Source: Larkinella humicola
GTDB lineage: Bacteria > Bacteroidota > Bacteroidia > Cytophagales > Spirosomataceae
Assembly (NCBI RefSeq): GCF_008727875.1
Contig: NZ_VTWS01000003.1
Location: 248,001-312,000 of the forward strand
Direction: 5' to 3'
Length of the DNA stretch: 64,000 nt
Below are positions 26,418 to 35,692 of this stretch, piece after piece (positions within the stretch are counted from its first letter, which is position 1; each line of letters begins with the position of its first letter). The notes beneath the pieces were generated by a model. The model was not told where the DNA came from and did no database searches. It saw only the letters and a program-made list of their open reading frames with translations. Both the position numbers and the translations under genes were made by a program.

Positions 26418-29400
26418 TTAAAACTGGACATTCAAACCGACGCTGAACGTACGGGGTCGGGGATACTGGAAAAACTCAATATTCTGAATCAATGGCCCGC
26501 CAAATGCCGTCAGGGCTTCCGGATCGTAGCCCGAATAGTCGGAGACCAGGAAGAAGTTCTGTGCGCTGGCATACACCCGCAAACGCTGGAAATTGACCTT
26601 GCCGATTTTGGTGGGCAGCGAATACCCCAGTACCAGATTCTGCCCCCGAATGAACGAGCCGTCTTCCATCCACCAGTCGTCCATGGCAGTGTCATACCCG
26701 GCGTTGTAGTGGCGGATTTCGGCAATCATGCTGTTCTGGTTTTCCGGCGTCCAGGCCCCCAGAACCGTCCGCGAACTGCTGGCGATGGCCTGCCGGTCTT
26801 CCACCGAGTGCTTCGTGGCATTCACGGTGTTGACGCCCATCACAAACCGGATGTCGAACGACAGGTCAAACTTGCCGAACTGGAACGTATTGCCCACGTT
26901 CAGGTTCCATTTGGGATAAGCCCGACCGATGATGGTTTCGTCCGAACCGTCGATTTTCCCGTCGTTGTTCAGATCCGCCCACTTGATATCGCCCGGCAGG
27001 CGGTTGTATTTGGCCGCCAGATCAGCCTCCGAAGTGCTGAAGGTTCCCAGCCGTTTGCGCCCCCAGAACGACCCGATCGGTTGCCCGACCCGCAGGATGT
27101 TGGTTTGGCCGAGGAACCACGGTCCCGGAAAAATGTCGTCGTTGTTGGCCCCCAGTTTCAGGATTTTGTTTTTGTTGGTCGAAAACGCGAGGTTCGTCGT
27201 CCAGGAGAAATTGCTCGTGGCCACATTGCGGGTGTTGATCCCGATTTCCAGCCCTTTGTTTTCCACCGAACCGATGTTTTGCGTAATCACACTCAAGCCC
27301 GTCGACCACGGAATCGGGGCATCCAGCAACAGGTCTTTCGTAATTTTGTGGTAGTAATCCACCGTCAGATCGACGCGGTTGTTGAACAACCCGATGTCGG
27401 CCCCGATGTCCAGTTGGTTGGTATATTCCCAGCGAAGATCCGGGTTGCCGAACGAACTGCGCCAGATGCCGGTTTGCCGCACACCACCCAGCAACACATC
27501 CCCCGTGCCGAGAAACTGCTGTGAGCGGTATTGCCCGATTTCCTGGTTACCGGTTTTTCCGTAGCTGGCGCGTAATTTCAGGTTCGACAGCCACGAAACC
27601 GGCTTCAGAAACTCCTCCTGACTCACGTTCCAGGCAATGGCCGCCGAGGGGAAAAACGCATATTTGTTGTTGGCCCCAAACTTCGATGCCCCGTCGTAAC
27701 GCCCGGTAACCGTAAACAGATAACGGTCTTTGAAGTTGTAGTTCAACCGCGCAAAATAGGAGTTCAACGACCATTCCTGATCTTCGGAAGACGGTTTTTG
27801 CAGGCTGGTTCCGACGCCGAGGTTGTGGTATCCCCAGAAATCGTCGATGAAATTCTGGGCTGCGGCAAAATACCGTTCCCAGGAGCGTTTCTGCCACGAC
27901 AACCCGGCCAGAGCCGAAATGGTGTGGTCATTTCCGATGGTCTTGTTGTAGTTCAGGTAGTTTTCAAACTGCCAGTAGTATTCCTGATTGCTCCAGATGT
28001 CGGCGGTTCCTTTCTGATCGGCCGACAGCGCGTTCAGGTCACGGCCCGAATAGAAGTTGTTTTTCTCAAACTTCAGTTCATACCCGAAGTTGGTGCGCAG
28101 CGTCAGGTCCGGCGTAAAGGTCAGCAACGAATAAATTTGTCCCAGCATCTGGTTTTTGGGATTGATCCGCATGCGCTGATTCGCAATCCGGACCGGGTTT
28201 TCGCCCCCTTCCATCCCCGGCCAGTCTTTGTTACGCCCCCAGCTTCCGTCAGGATACTGGATCGGCAGAATGGGTACGGCTTCCATCACCATCCGCGGCA
28301 CATTCAACCCACCCGACGCATCGTCGACCTCGCGCTGGTTGGTCCGGTTCAGAAACATGCTTCCACCCAGTTTCAACCATTTCTTCACGTCGGTATCCAG
28401 CGTAAACTTGGCCGAATACCGTTTGAACCAGGAGTTCAGCATCAAACCGCCCTGATCGGTGTAGCCCAGCGCCAGGCTATACGACGTTTTTTCACTTCCG
28501 CCCCGAACACCCAATTCGTGGTTTTGCGCCCAGGTCGGTTTGTAGATTTCCCGCTCCCAATCCGTGTTATACAGAGGTTTGCCGTTGCTATCGAACAGAT
28601 TCGGAAAGTTTTTTGGATCATTTCGCACGTATTTCCCGCTGGCAAACCCTTCGGGATCATACTTCTGGGCGTTATCATACGCTTTGTTATAGACGGACAT
28701 GAATTCGTCCGACGACAGGACGCCGATGTATTTGGCGGGTGTGATGTACGATCCCCAGGTATCATACGAAACCTGCGTCGCCCCGGATTTGCCCCGTTTG
28801 GTCGTAATGATAATGACCCCATTGGCACCCCGCGCGCCGTAAATGGCCGTTGCCGACGCATCTTTCAAGACCTCCAGCGACTCAATGTCGTTGGGATTGA
28901 TCAGGTTGGCATTGGTTACGCCGATAATCCCGTCGACCACATACAGCGGTTCCAGACTCGAATTGATCGAACCGACCCCCCGAATCCGGACCCGTGGTTG
29001 ATACCCGGGGGCCGACGACATCACGGCCACATCGACGCCCGGAATCCGGCCCTGCAAGGCCTGGCCGATGTTTGTGGCCTGGCGGTCAAGCAGTTTTTCG
29101 CCCTTGATAGCCCCTACAGAACCGGTCAGGTCACTTTTCTTGACCGTTCCGTACCCGATGACCACCACTTCTTCCAGACTCCGGTCGTCCGACACCAGAC
29201 TCACTTCCATCGTGCTCTGGTTGCCAACCGGCACTTCTTTTTTGCTGTACCCGATGGAACTGAAAACCAGCGTGGCATTTCCGTCTGTCACATCGAGCTG
29301 AAAAGCCCCGTTGGCGTCGGTGTTGGTTCCGCGGGTCGTGCCTTTTTCAACGACATTGACCCCCGGCAAGGGAGTTCCGCTGGCTTCTTTCACCACCCCG

Positions 29401-29846
29401 CGTACCGAAAAAACCACCGCTTGCGGTTGACTGACCTCCGTCATTTCTTCATTCGAGGTTGCTGCGGGTTCGGCTGCAGGCGTTTCTTTTTTAGACAATA
29501 CAATCTGGTTATCAACCAGTTCGTAGGCAATTCCGAGGGGCATGAGCAATTTATCCAGCACCTCGGCCAGCCGGTCGTTGTGGGTTTGAAAGCTCACCCG
29601 CTGCTCCTGGATGATGCGGCTGCTGTACACAAATTTGATGTTGGCTTTCCGCTCAATTTGCATAAGGACCTCGCGCAAAGGGGCATTTTCGACTTTCAGG
29701 GCTACTTTCCGGCTGAGTTCGTCCTGGCCGGACCGATGACCGGCGAAGGTGGCCGATGACACGAAAACCACCAAAAGCAGGTGGAAGAACATTGACCGAA
29801 ACGGCCATGCCCTGCCGCCTGGCGGGACGTAAAAAGGATTCTTCAT
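26418..29846 (-). CDS. SusC/RagA TonB-dependent transporter with STN signalling domain
   Basis: An 1142-residue outer-membrane transporter. After the signal peptide comes an STN (secretin/TonB N-terminal) domain at about residues 45-120 (VALKVENAPLREVLMQIERK), then the carboxypeptidase-like domain (VRGVVKEASGTPLPGVNVVE), the plug (GRIPGVDVAV, ANGVIIITTKRG) and a barrel ending TFSVGLNVQF. The STN domain passes the substrate-bound signal to the FecR protein encoded directly upstream, which then releases the ECF sigma factor. Confidence 0.96.
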   Translation of the reverse strand: MKNPFYVPPGGRAWPFRSMFFHLLLVVFVSSATFAGHRSGQDELSRKVALKVENAPLREVLMQIERKANIKFVYSSRIIQEQRVSFQTHNDRLAEVLDKLLMPLGIAYELVDNQIVLSKKETPAAEPAATSNEEMTEVSQPQAVVFSVRGVVKEASGTPLPGVNVVEKGTTRGTNTDANGAFQLDVTDGNATLVFSSIGYSKKEVPVGNQSTMEVSLVSDDRSLEEVVVIGYGTVKKSDLTGSVGAIKGEKLLDRQATNIGQALQGRIPGVDVAVMSSAPGYQPRVRIRGVGSINSSLEPLYVVDGIIGVTNANLINPNDIESLEVLKDASATAIYGARGANGVIIITTKRGKSGATQVSYDTWGSYITPAKYIGVLSSDEFMSVYNKAYDNAQKYDPEGFASGKYVRNDPKNFPNLFDSNGKPLYNTDWEREIYKPTWAQNHELGVRGGSEKTSYSLALGYTDQGGLMLNSWFKRYSAKFTLDTDVKKWLKLGGSMFLNRTNQREVDDASGGLNVPRMVMEAVPILPIQYPDGSWGRNKDWPGMEGGENPVRIANQRMRINPKNQMLGQIYSLLTFTPDLTLRTNFGYELKFEKNNFYSGRDLNALSADQKGTADIWSNQEYYWQFENYLNYNKTIGNDHTISALAGLSWQKRSWERYFAAAQNFIDDFWGYHNLGVGTSLQKPSSEDQEWSLNSYFARLNYNFKDRYLFTVTGRYDGASKFGANNKYAFFPSAAIAWNVSQEEFLKPVSWLSNLKLRASYGKTGNQEIGQYRSQQFLGTGDVLLGGVRQTGIWRSSFGNPDLRWEYTNQLDIGADIGLFNNRVDLTVDYYHKITKDLLLDAPIPWSTGLSVITQNIGSVENKGLEIGINTRNVATSNFSWTTNLAFSTNKNKILKLGANNDDIFPGPWFLGQTNILRVGQPIGSFWGRKRLGTFSTSEADLAAKYNRLPGDIKWADLNNDGKIDGSDETIIGRAYPKWNLNVGNTFQFGKFDLSFDIRFVMGVNTVNATKHSVEDRQAIASSSRTVLGAWTPENQNSMIAEIRHYNAGYDTAMDDWWMEDGSFIRGQNLVLGYSLPTKIGKVNFQRLRVYASAQNFFLVSDYSGYDPEALTAFGGPLIQNIEFFQYPRPRTFSVGLNVQF

Positions 29847-29894
29847 AGTTTTACTAGTGAAACAGGTTTGGAATTAGGTTATCAGAAAAGCACA

Positions 29895-30905
29895 TTAAGG
29901 ACAACCCGCGCCATCGAGCTCAATCGTCTGGCCATCGAGCGTATAAGTTGCATCGGTTGTTTTGCAGAGTACATTCAGGATAACGGGCAGACGCATGTTC
30001 GAAAAGTCAGCCCGGAGTTTGCAGTGCTGAAGCGCCGGATTGCGGAAGTGAATCCGGACGCCAAATGAGTCTTCGAGCGCATCGGCCACCTGCCGGAGCG
30101 ACGCCCATTCAAAAGCAATCGTGGTGGGTTCCCACAGTTTCGGCTTGGCCGAGCGGGGCAAGCCGGTTTTGGCGAGCGATTCGGCTTTGGGATTAAAAAC
30201 CGCCTGCTGACGCGCTGTCAGCAAAACCGCCTTCTGATTGGCGACACTCACGGCCACTTTTCCCGTCACGACCGACACCTCAAACCGGGGGCTGTTGCGA
30301 TACGCCCGGACATTGAAAGTCGTGCCCAGCACCTCCGTTTTCAGTTTCCCCGACTGAATGACAAACGGACGGGTGGTGTCCCGGCGAACCTCAAAAAAAG
30401 CTTCGCCTTCCAACTGAACGGCCCGCAACGACGGGGCAAACGTCTTCGGATACCGCAATCGGGTGGCCGGGCTCAGCCAAACCACGCTCCCGTCGGCTAA
30501 CTGGTGACGCTGGATGGTTTGGCTGGTATTTTCCAGCAACGCCATTTCCAGCCTTTGCGATTCGTCAGATGCCGGTTTTTCGCCGGTTTCAGAGCGTTGA
30601 AACTGCCAGATGCCAACGGTTAACAGCAGCAGCGCAGCGGCAACACCACTAAGCGCCCAGAAACCGTTTCGACTCCAAAGCAGCCTACGCACCGGTTTCG
30701 GGTCGGCTTCTTCAATTCGCCGACGGATTTGGTGCAGAATCTTGCGGGCGTAGTCAGGCTGCTGCGTTTGCGGGTGTTGCTGCGCCAGATCCGGCTGGTT
30801 TTCAAATGAGTCATACCATTGCTCGACCTGCCGGGCTTCGTCGGTCGAACAACGGCCGGCGAGGTATTTTTCCAGTAATTCGGGAGAGGGGTAGCGGTTG
30901 TCCAT
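29895..30905 (-). CDS. FecR family anti-sigma factor
   Basis: A 336-residue single-span membrane protein. The cytoplasmic N-terminus (LLEKYLAGRCSTDEARQVEQWYDS) binds the sigma factor, one transmembrane helix lies at about 85-105 (FWALSGVAAALLLLTVGIWQF), and the periplasmic FecR domain includes LPDGSVVWLSPATRLRYP-type sequence and FEVRRDTTRPFVI. The C-terminal SusC-contact region ends TDATYTLDGQTIEL. It sits between the sigma gene and the STN-type susC, the usual order. Confidence 0.94.
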   Translation of the reverse strand: MDNRYPSPELLEKYLAGRCSTDEARQVEQWYDSFENQPDLAQQHPQTQQPDYARKILHQIRRRIEEADPKPVRRLLWSRNGFWALSGVAAALLLLTVGIWQFQRSETGEKPASDESQRLEMALLENTSQTIQRHQLADGSVVWLSPATRLRYPKTFAPSLRAVQLEGEAFFEVRRDTTRPFVIQSGKLKTEVLGTTFNVRAYRNSPRFEVSVVTGKVAVSVANQKAVLLTARQQAVFNPKAESLAKTGLPRSAKPKLWEPTTIAFEWASLRQVADALEDSFGVRIHFRNPALQHCKLRADFSNMRLPVILNVLCKTTDATYTLDGQTIELDGAGCP

Positions 30906-31010
30906 TCTGTCCAGGATACTAGATTAAGACGGTAAAATCCAATCCATTTACTCTAAGACGAACAAGTGGGGGGAAAACCTTAGTCGGTTTCTGTTATTTT
31001 TTCGAAATTT

Positions 31011-31598
31011 TCAAAACGAGATCATCAAGGCCACGGCAACAGCGGAGTAGTCTTTCAGCAACTCCCGCAGCGTGTGCTGGGCTTTGAGCAGGTGGCTTTC
31101 CACGGTTTTGGGCGCAATCTGAAGTTCGTGGGCAATATCGGCCACCGACCGCCCCTGCTGATGAAGGGCATATACCTGTCGGCATTTTTCCGGAAGCCGC
31201 CCGACGGTCGATTCGTACGCCTGCTGCAAATCGGCGTAAAGAATGTGCTGCTCGGTAGCATTGACAGTTTGCCGATCCGGCTGGGCCAGCATCTCGGCCG
31301 CAAAACCATTCTGCCGGGCCTGCGCCCGAAACCAGTCGATCACGGCATGGCGGAGCAACGTTTGCAGATAGCTTTCGGGAATTTTCAGATCCGGAAGCCG
31401 GTGGCGCTTCAGCCAGAGATTCACGAACAGTTCCTGCACAATCTCTTCCGTCGTTTCCCGATCCTGAAGGCGTTTGAAAGCCGTATTGGATAGTTTCAGA
31501 AAGTAGCGGTTGTAAATCGCTTCGAACGCCCGCGCATCGTCCTGTTTCATACGCTGAAATAGCCCGATATCCTCTTCATTCTGATCGTCCCGTTGCAT
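31011..31598 (-). CDS. ECF RNA polymerase sigma factor (FecI-like, Bacteroidota)
   Basis: A 195-residue sigma-70 family protein. Region 2 includes AFEAIYNRYFLKLSNTAFKRLQD and EEIVQELFVNLWLKR; region 4 includes LPEKCRQVYALHQQGRSVADIAHELQIAPKTVESHLLKA. Released by the FecR neighbour, it should direct transcription of the SusC/SusD locus. It ends with a hydrophobic AVAVALMISF tail, often seen in this group. A minus-strand TATATTTTG box lies about 50 bases upstream of the start. Confidence 0.94.
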   Translation of the reverse strand: MQRDDQNEEDIGLFQRMKQDDARAFEAIYNRYFLKLSNTAFKRLQDRETTEEIVQELFVNLWLKRHRLPDLKIPESYLQTLLRHAVIDWFRAQARQNGFAAEMLAQPDRQTVNATEQHILYADLQQAYESTVGRLPEKCRQVYALHQQGRSVADIAHELQIAPKTVESHLLKAQHTLRELLKDYSAVAVALMISF

Positions 31599-31750
31599 CG
31601 TTGAGTCTTTCTTACCGCTTGGCGTGCTAGTAAATTTGATGCCAAAATATAATTTTTTTCAGTAATAAGCCTATCTCTTTACGAAGAAAACCCGGTATAA
31701 TCAGACGAAAAAGAAAAGCATCGTCCCTGAATCAGGTGAGTACACGGTAG

Positions 31751-31781
31751 TTGATAATCCGGGGCTTTATTTCTACCTTAC
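31751..31781 (+). promoter_or_regulatory. Candidate promoter of the pyrimidine operon
   Basis: TTG (31751-31753) and TACCTTAC (31774-31781) are 20 bases apart; the -7 box departs from TAnnTTTG at its end. It lies about 50 bases before the permease start, in a 232-base divergent gap shared with the ECF sigma gene. No operator was recognised. Confidence 0.4.
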
Positions 31782-31830
31782 CCATTCCGATTCAACGGGA
31801 AACTGTCTATTTCAAACCTGCTGCTTGTTT

Positions 31831-33339
31831 ATGCAAAGTCGTACCGGCGAAAGTCAACATCCACGTCCTGCTTCCACGCTCTACAGCGAAGACCTGGCCC
31901 CCATTCCGGTGGACAAACGCACTTGGACGACCTGGAATTACGCGGCACTGTGGATCAGCATGAGCTTATGCATTCCAACCTACATGCTCGCCAGCTCGCT
32001 TATCGAAGGCGGCATGAACTGGTGGCAGGCCATTCTGACCATTTTCCTGGGCAATACCATTGTGCTCGTTCCAATGGTATTAAACGGACACGCGGGCGCC
32101 AAATACGGGATTCCGTTCCCGGTGCTGGCGCGCGCCAGTTTCGGCACCAGCGGAGCCAACATCCCGGCCCTGCTCCGCGCCATCGTGGCCTGTGGCTGGT
32201 TCGGCATTCAAACCTGGATCGGCGGTTTCGCGCTCTACCAGATGTTCCGGCTCTGGATACCGGCCCTGGAAACGCTGCCCCCGGTTTTTCCGGCCTCTTT
32301 CGGACTGCAAACCGGCCCCGCGATCTGCTTCTTTCTGTTCTGGCTGCTCAATATGTACGTTATTTACCTCGGCGTAGAAAGCATCAAAAAGCTGCTCGTC
32401 TTCAAAGCGTTCTTTCTTCCCGTGGCTGCTTTGGCGTTGCTGTTCTGGGCGATTTCGGCCGGAAACGGGTTAGGGCCTATTCTGGAACAGCCTTCCAAAT
32501 TTGCCAATACCGCCGATTTTTTCGCCTTTTTCTTCCCGGCTTTAACCGGTATGGTCGGTTTCTGGGCTACCCTATCGCTGAATATTCCCGACTTTACCCG
32601 CTACGCCAAAAGCCAGCAGGCGCAGATCAAAGGCCAGATTATCGGACTGCCGCCGTCCATGACTCTGTTCTCGTTCATCGGCGTGGTGGTCACCTCGGCC
32701 ACCACGATTATTTACGGCACCACGATCTGGGACCCGCTCGTGCTGGCCGGAAAATTCGAGAACAAACTCATCGTCAGCCTCGCCATGATTGCGGTAGCGA
32801 TTTCGACCCTGGCCACCAACATTGCCGCCAACATGGTCAGTCCTGCCAACGATTTTGCGAACCTCGCTCCTGCCAAAATCAACTTCCGAACCGGTGGTTA
32901 CATCACCGGCGTCATCGGGATTCTGATTTTCCCGTGGAAACTCATCGCCGATCCGAGCGGCTATATTTTTACCTGGCTGGTCGGTTATTCGAGTCTGCTC
33001 GGGCCGGTTGGCGGCATCATGATTGCGGATTATTTCTTTGTTCGAAAACAGCAATTAATCACTTCCGAATTGTACAGCGCGACCGGTATGTATAGCTTTA
33101 AAAACGGTTTTAATCCGGCGGCTCTGGTCGCTTTACTGCTGGGCATTCTGCCCAACGTACCTGGTTTTCTGACCACGATCCAACTGATTCCGGCCGACAG
33201 CGTTCCGGCCTGGATTTCTCACCTGTACAATTACGCCTGGTTTGTCGGTTTTCTGGTCAGCGGTCTGGTTTATCTGGTCATGATGCGTTCGTATCAACCT
33301 CTCCCTTCTAACGAACTCCCGCATGTCGCTTTTGATTAA
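31831..33339 (+). CDS. NCS1 family nucleobase:cation symporter
   Basis: A 502-residue, 12-helix permease. The motif PVDKRTWTTWNYAALWISMS, the FPVLARASFGTSGANIPALLR stretch and GWFGIQTWIGG are typical of the uracil/allantoin/hydantoin NCS1 group. I chose ATG 31831; TTG 31825 is in frame but less likely. Linked dihydropyrimidinase and dehydrogenase genes make uracil or thymine (or hydantoin) the likely cargo. The last 17 bases overlap hydA. Confidence 0.95.
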   Translation: MQSRTGESQHPRPASTLYSEDLAPIPVDKRTWTTWNYAALWISMSLCIPTYMLASSLIEGGMNWWQAILTIFLGNTIVLVPMVLNGHAGAKYGIPFPVLARASFGTSGANIPALLRAIVACGWFGIQTWIGGFALYQMFRLWIPALETLPPVFPASFGLQTGPAICFFLFWLLNMYVIYLGVESIKKLLVFKAFFLPVAALALLFWAISAGNGLGPILEQPSKFANTADFFAFFFPALTGMVGFWATLSLNIPDFTRYAKSQQAQIKGQIIGLPPSMTLFSFIGVVVTSATTIIYGTTIWDPLVLAGKFENKLIVSLAMIAVAISTLATNIAANMVSPANDFANLAPAKINFRTGGYITGVIGILIFPWKLIADPSGYIFTWLVGYSSLLGPVGGIMIADYFFVRKQQLITSELYSATGMYSFKNGFNPAALVALLLGILPNVPGFLTTIQLIPADSVPAWISHLYNYAWFVGFLVSGLVYLVMMRSYQPLPSNELPHVAFD

Positions 33340-34705
33340 GAACGGACGGATTATCACGGCGACCGACGCGTATGTCGCTGATATTCTGGTGGAAGGTGAA
33401 ACCATTCGCGCCATCGGAAAAGACTTGTCGCTTCATGCCGATGAAACCATCGACGCCACCGGTCTGCTGGTTTTTCCCGGCGGCATCGACCCGCACGTTC
33501 ACTTGGACATGCCGTTCATGGGCACGTTTTCGAGCGACACCCACGAAACCGGAACCCGGGCGGCACTCCACGGCGGCACCACGACCGTCATCGATTTTGT
33601 TCTGCAAAAACAGGGGCATTCCCTGAAAGACGCCCTGGCCGACTGGAATTCGAGAGCACGCGGAACCGCCGTGGGCGACTACAGTTTCCACATGGCCGTC
33701 ACTGATTTCAACGAAAACACCCGCGCTGAAATCAAGCACATGATTGAAAATGAAGGCATTACATCATTCAAAACCTTCATGGCGTACAAAGGTGCGTTGA
33801 TGATCGACGACCGGCAAATGGTAGCGCTGATGCAGGAAGTGAAAAAGCAAGGGGGGATGGTAACCGTTCACGCGACCAACGGCGACGTCATCGACTACCT
33901 CGTGGCCAAACACCGGGCGGAAGGCAAACTCGCCCCGCTCTACCACTACCTTTCGCAGCCGGAAATGACCGAAGCCGAAGCCAGCGGCCGCTTCGCCGAT
34001 ATGGCCGACTACACCGGTTGTCCCGCTTACATCGTTCACCTGACCTGCGAGGGCGCGCTGAATGCCGTTCGGAATGCTACTCGCCGGAATCAGAAACTGT
34101 TTGTGGAAACCTGTATTCAGTACCTGATTCTGGACGCATCGCTCTATGAGGATGATTTTGAGGGGGCCAAGTGGGTGATGAGTCCGCCCCTGCGGGAGAA
34201 AAAAGACCAGACGACGCTCTGGGCCGGTATCAATCAGGGGCTGGTGCAGGTCGTGGCGACGGATCATTGCCCGTTTATGTGGGAACAGAAGTTGATGGGC
34301 AAAGACGACTTTTCAAAAATCCCTAACGGCCATCCCGCCATCGAAAACCGCCTGGAATTGCTCTACAGCGAGGGAGTTCATACCGGAAAAATTACGCTGA
34401 ATAAATACGTTGAAGTCGCTTGCACCAATCCAGCCAAAATCTTTGGACTCTTTCCGAAAAAAGGCACAATTGCCGTTGGAAGTGACGCCGATCTGGTCCT
34501 TTTCGACCCTACTGAAAAGCATACCATTTCGGCAAAAACCCACCATATGAATGTCGATTATTCAGCGTATGAAGGCTGGGAAATAACCGGAAAAGTGAAA
34601 ACCGTCCTGCTGCGCGGGAAAGTCGTTATCGACAACGGAAACTGTCTCGTTGAAAAAGGATACGGAAAATTCATCAAACGAAATAAAGTCAGCGGAACGA
34701 TTTAA
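33323..34705 (+). CDS. hydA: Dihydropyrimidinase (D-hydantoinase)
   Basis: A 460-residue amidohydrolase that opens dihydrouracil or dihydrothymine to N-carbamoyl-beta-alanine or its methyl homologue. The binuclear-metal ligands are visible: DPHVHLDMPF, the carboxylated Lys in TSFKTFMAYKG, the His in VTVHATNGD, the later VHLTCEGAL, and Asp in VATDHCPF. The gene overlaps the permease and precedes the beta-ureidopropionase gene by 11 bases, placing it at step 2 of the reductive pathway. Confidence 0.95.
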   Translation: MSLLIKNGRIITATDAYVADILVEGETIRAIGKDLSLHADETIDATGLLVFPGGIDPHVHLDMPFMGTFSSDTHETGTRAALHGGTTTVIDFVLQKQGHSLKDALADWNSRARGTAVGDYSFHMAVTDFNENTRAEIKHMIENEGITSFKTFMAYKGALMIDDRQMVALMQEVKKQGGMVTVHATNGDVIDYLVAKHRAEGKLAPLYHYLSQPEMTEAEASGRFADMADYTGCPAYIVHLTCEGALNAVRNATRRNQKLFVETCIQYLILDASLYEDDFEGAKWVMSPPLREKKDQTTLWAGINQGLVQVVATDHCPFMWEQKLMGKDDFSKIPNGHPAIENRLELLYSEGVHTGKITLNKYVEVACTNPAKIFGLFPKKGTIAVGSDADLVLFDPTEKHTISAKTHHMNVDYSAYEGWEITGKVKTVLLRGKVVIDNGNCLVEKGYGKFIKRNKVSGTI

Positions 34706-34716
34706 TCCATACCACT

Positions 34717-35583
34717 ATGCCACGAATGATCCGATCGGGATTGATCCAGATGAGTCTGCCGCTGACGGAAGGCGAAGGTACGATTGCAGAAATTAAAGAA
34801 GCGATGGTGCAAAAACACCTGCCGCTGATCGACGAAGCCGGGCAAAAAGGCGTTCAGATTCTTTGCCTTCAGGAAATCTTCAATACGCCCTATTTCTGTC
34901 CGGGACAGGATCGGGAATGGTATAAATCGGCGGAAACCATTCCGGGGCCAACCATCGATCAAATGGCGGAGTACGCCAAAAAATACAGCATGGTAATGAT
35001 CGTTCCTATTTTCGAAAAAGAGCAGGCCGGTGTCTTGTACAACACGGCGGCTGTGATCGACGCCGATGGAACGTATCTGGGCAAATACCGCAAGAACCAC
35101 ATTCCGCATACCTCCGGTTTTTGGGAGAAATTCTTTTTTAAACCGGGTAATCTGGGCTACCCGGTTTTCCAGACCCGGTATGCAAAAGTTGGCGTTTACA
35201 TCTGCTACGACCGTCATTTTCCCGATGGCGCCCGGTGTCTGGGATTAAATGGCGCAGAAATTGTATACAATCCTTCGGCAACGGTGGCCGGTCTTTCTCA
35301 ATATCTCTGGAAGCTCGAACAACCTGCCCACGCGGCTGCCAACGGCTATTTCATGGGTTGCATCAACCGGGTGGGTGAAGAAAAACCCTGGAACCTCGGC
35401 CGGTTCTACGGCTCCTCGTATTTTGTGGATCCGCGCGGGCAAATCTTCGCGACGGCCTCGGAAGATAAAGATGAACTGCTGATTGCCGATTTTGACCTCG
35501 ATCTGATCGAAGAAGTCCGCAGCGTCTGGCAGTTCTTCCGCGACCGGCGGCCGGAGACGTACAACAAATTGGTTGAACCCTAA
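34717..35583 (+). CDS. Beta-ureidopropionase / N-carbamoyl-beta-alanine amidohydrolase (nitrilase superfamily)
   Basis: A 288-residue C-N hydrolase with the catalytic triad Glu53 (CLQEIF), Lys126 (KYRKNH) and Cys163 (YICYDRHFPDG). The FWEKFFFKPG and NPSATVAGLSQYLWKLEQPAHA stretches are characteristic of beta-ureidopropionase. It releases ammonia and CO2 and yields beta-alanine, completing the pathway begun by PreT/PreA. The gene ends at the start of the hairpin element 35582-35693. Confidence 0.93.
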   Translation: MPRMIRSGLIQMSLPLTEGEGTIAEIKEAMVQKHLPLIDEAGQKGVQILCLQEIFNTPYFCPGQDREWYKSAETIPGPTIDQMAEYAKKYSMVMIVPIFEKEQAGVLYNTAAVIDADGTYLGKYRKNHIPHTSGFWEKFFFKPGNLGYPVFQTRYAKVGVYICYDRHFPDGARCLGLNGAEIVYNPSATVAGLSQYLWKLEQPAHAAANGYFMGCINRVGEEKPWNLGRFYGSSYFVDPRGQIFATASEDKDELLIADFDLDLIEEVRSVWQFFRDRRPETYNKLVEP

Positions 35584-35589
35584 TTAGTA

Positions 35590-35688
35590 AAGAGTTATGA
35601 GTTAAGAATTAAGACGATACGGCATCGGCCACCGGCGGTTGCGTTGCCTTTTTAATTTTTAACTCTTAATTCTTAACTCATAACTCTT
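35590..35688. repeat. Long-arm hairpin element, GAGTTAA heptamer family
   Basis: Perfect 25-base arms 35590-35614 and 35664-35688 enclose a GC-richer 49-base centre. The arms are made of heptamers GAGTTAT, GAGTTAA, GAATTAA. Outer AATTA ends continue the pairing, and the preT start codon follows 5 bases after the right arm, so translation begins at the foot of the hairpin. Confidence 0.88.
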
Positions 35689-35692
35689 AATT

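Noticed and set aside
27798-29759. Plus-strand open frame of 653 codons opposite the STN-type susC
   Set aside because: Antisense shadow of a gene with complete SusC domains; no start context or recognisable motif.
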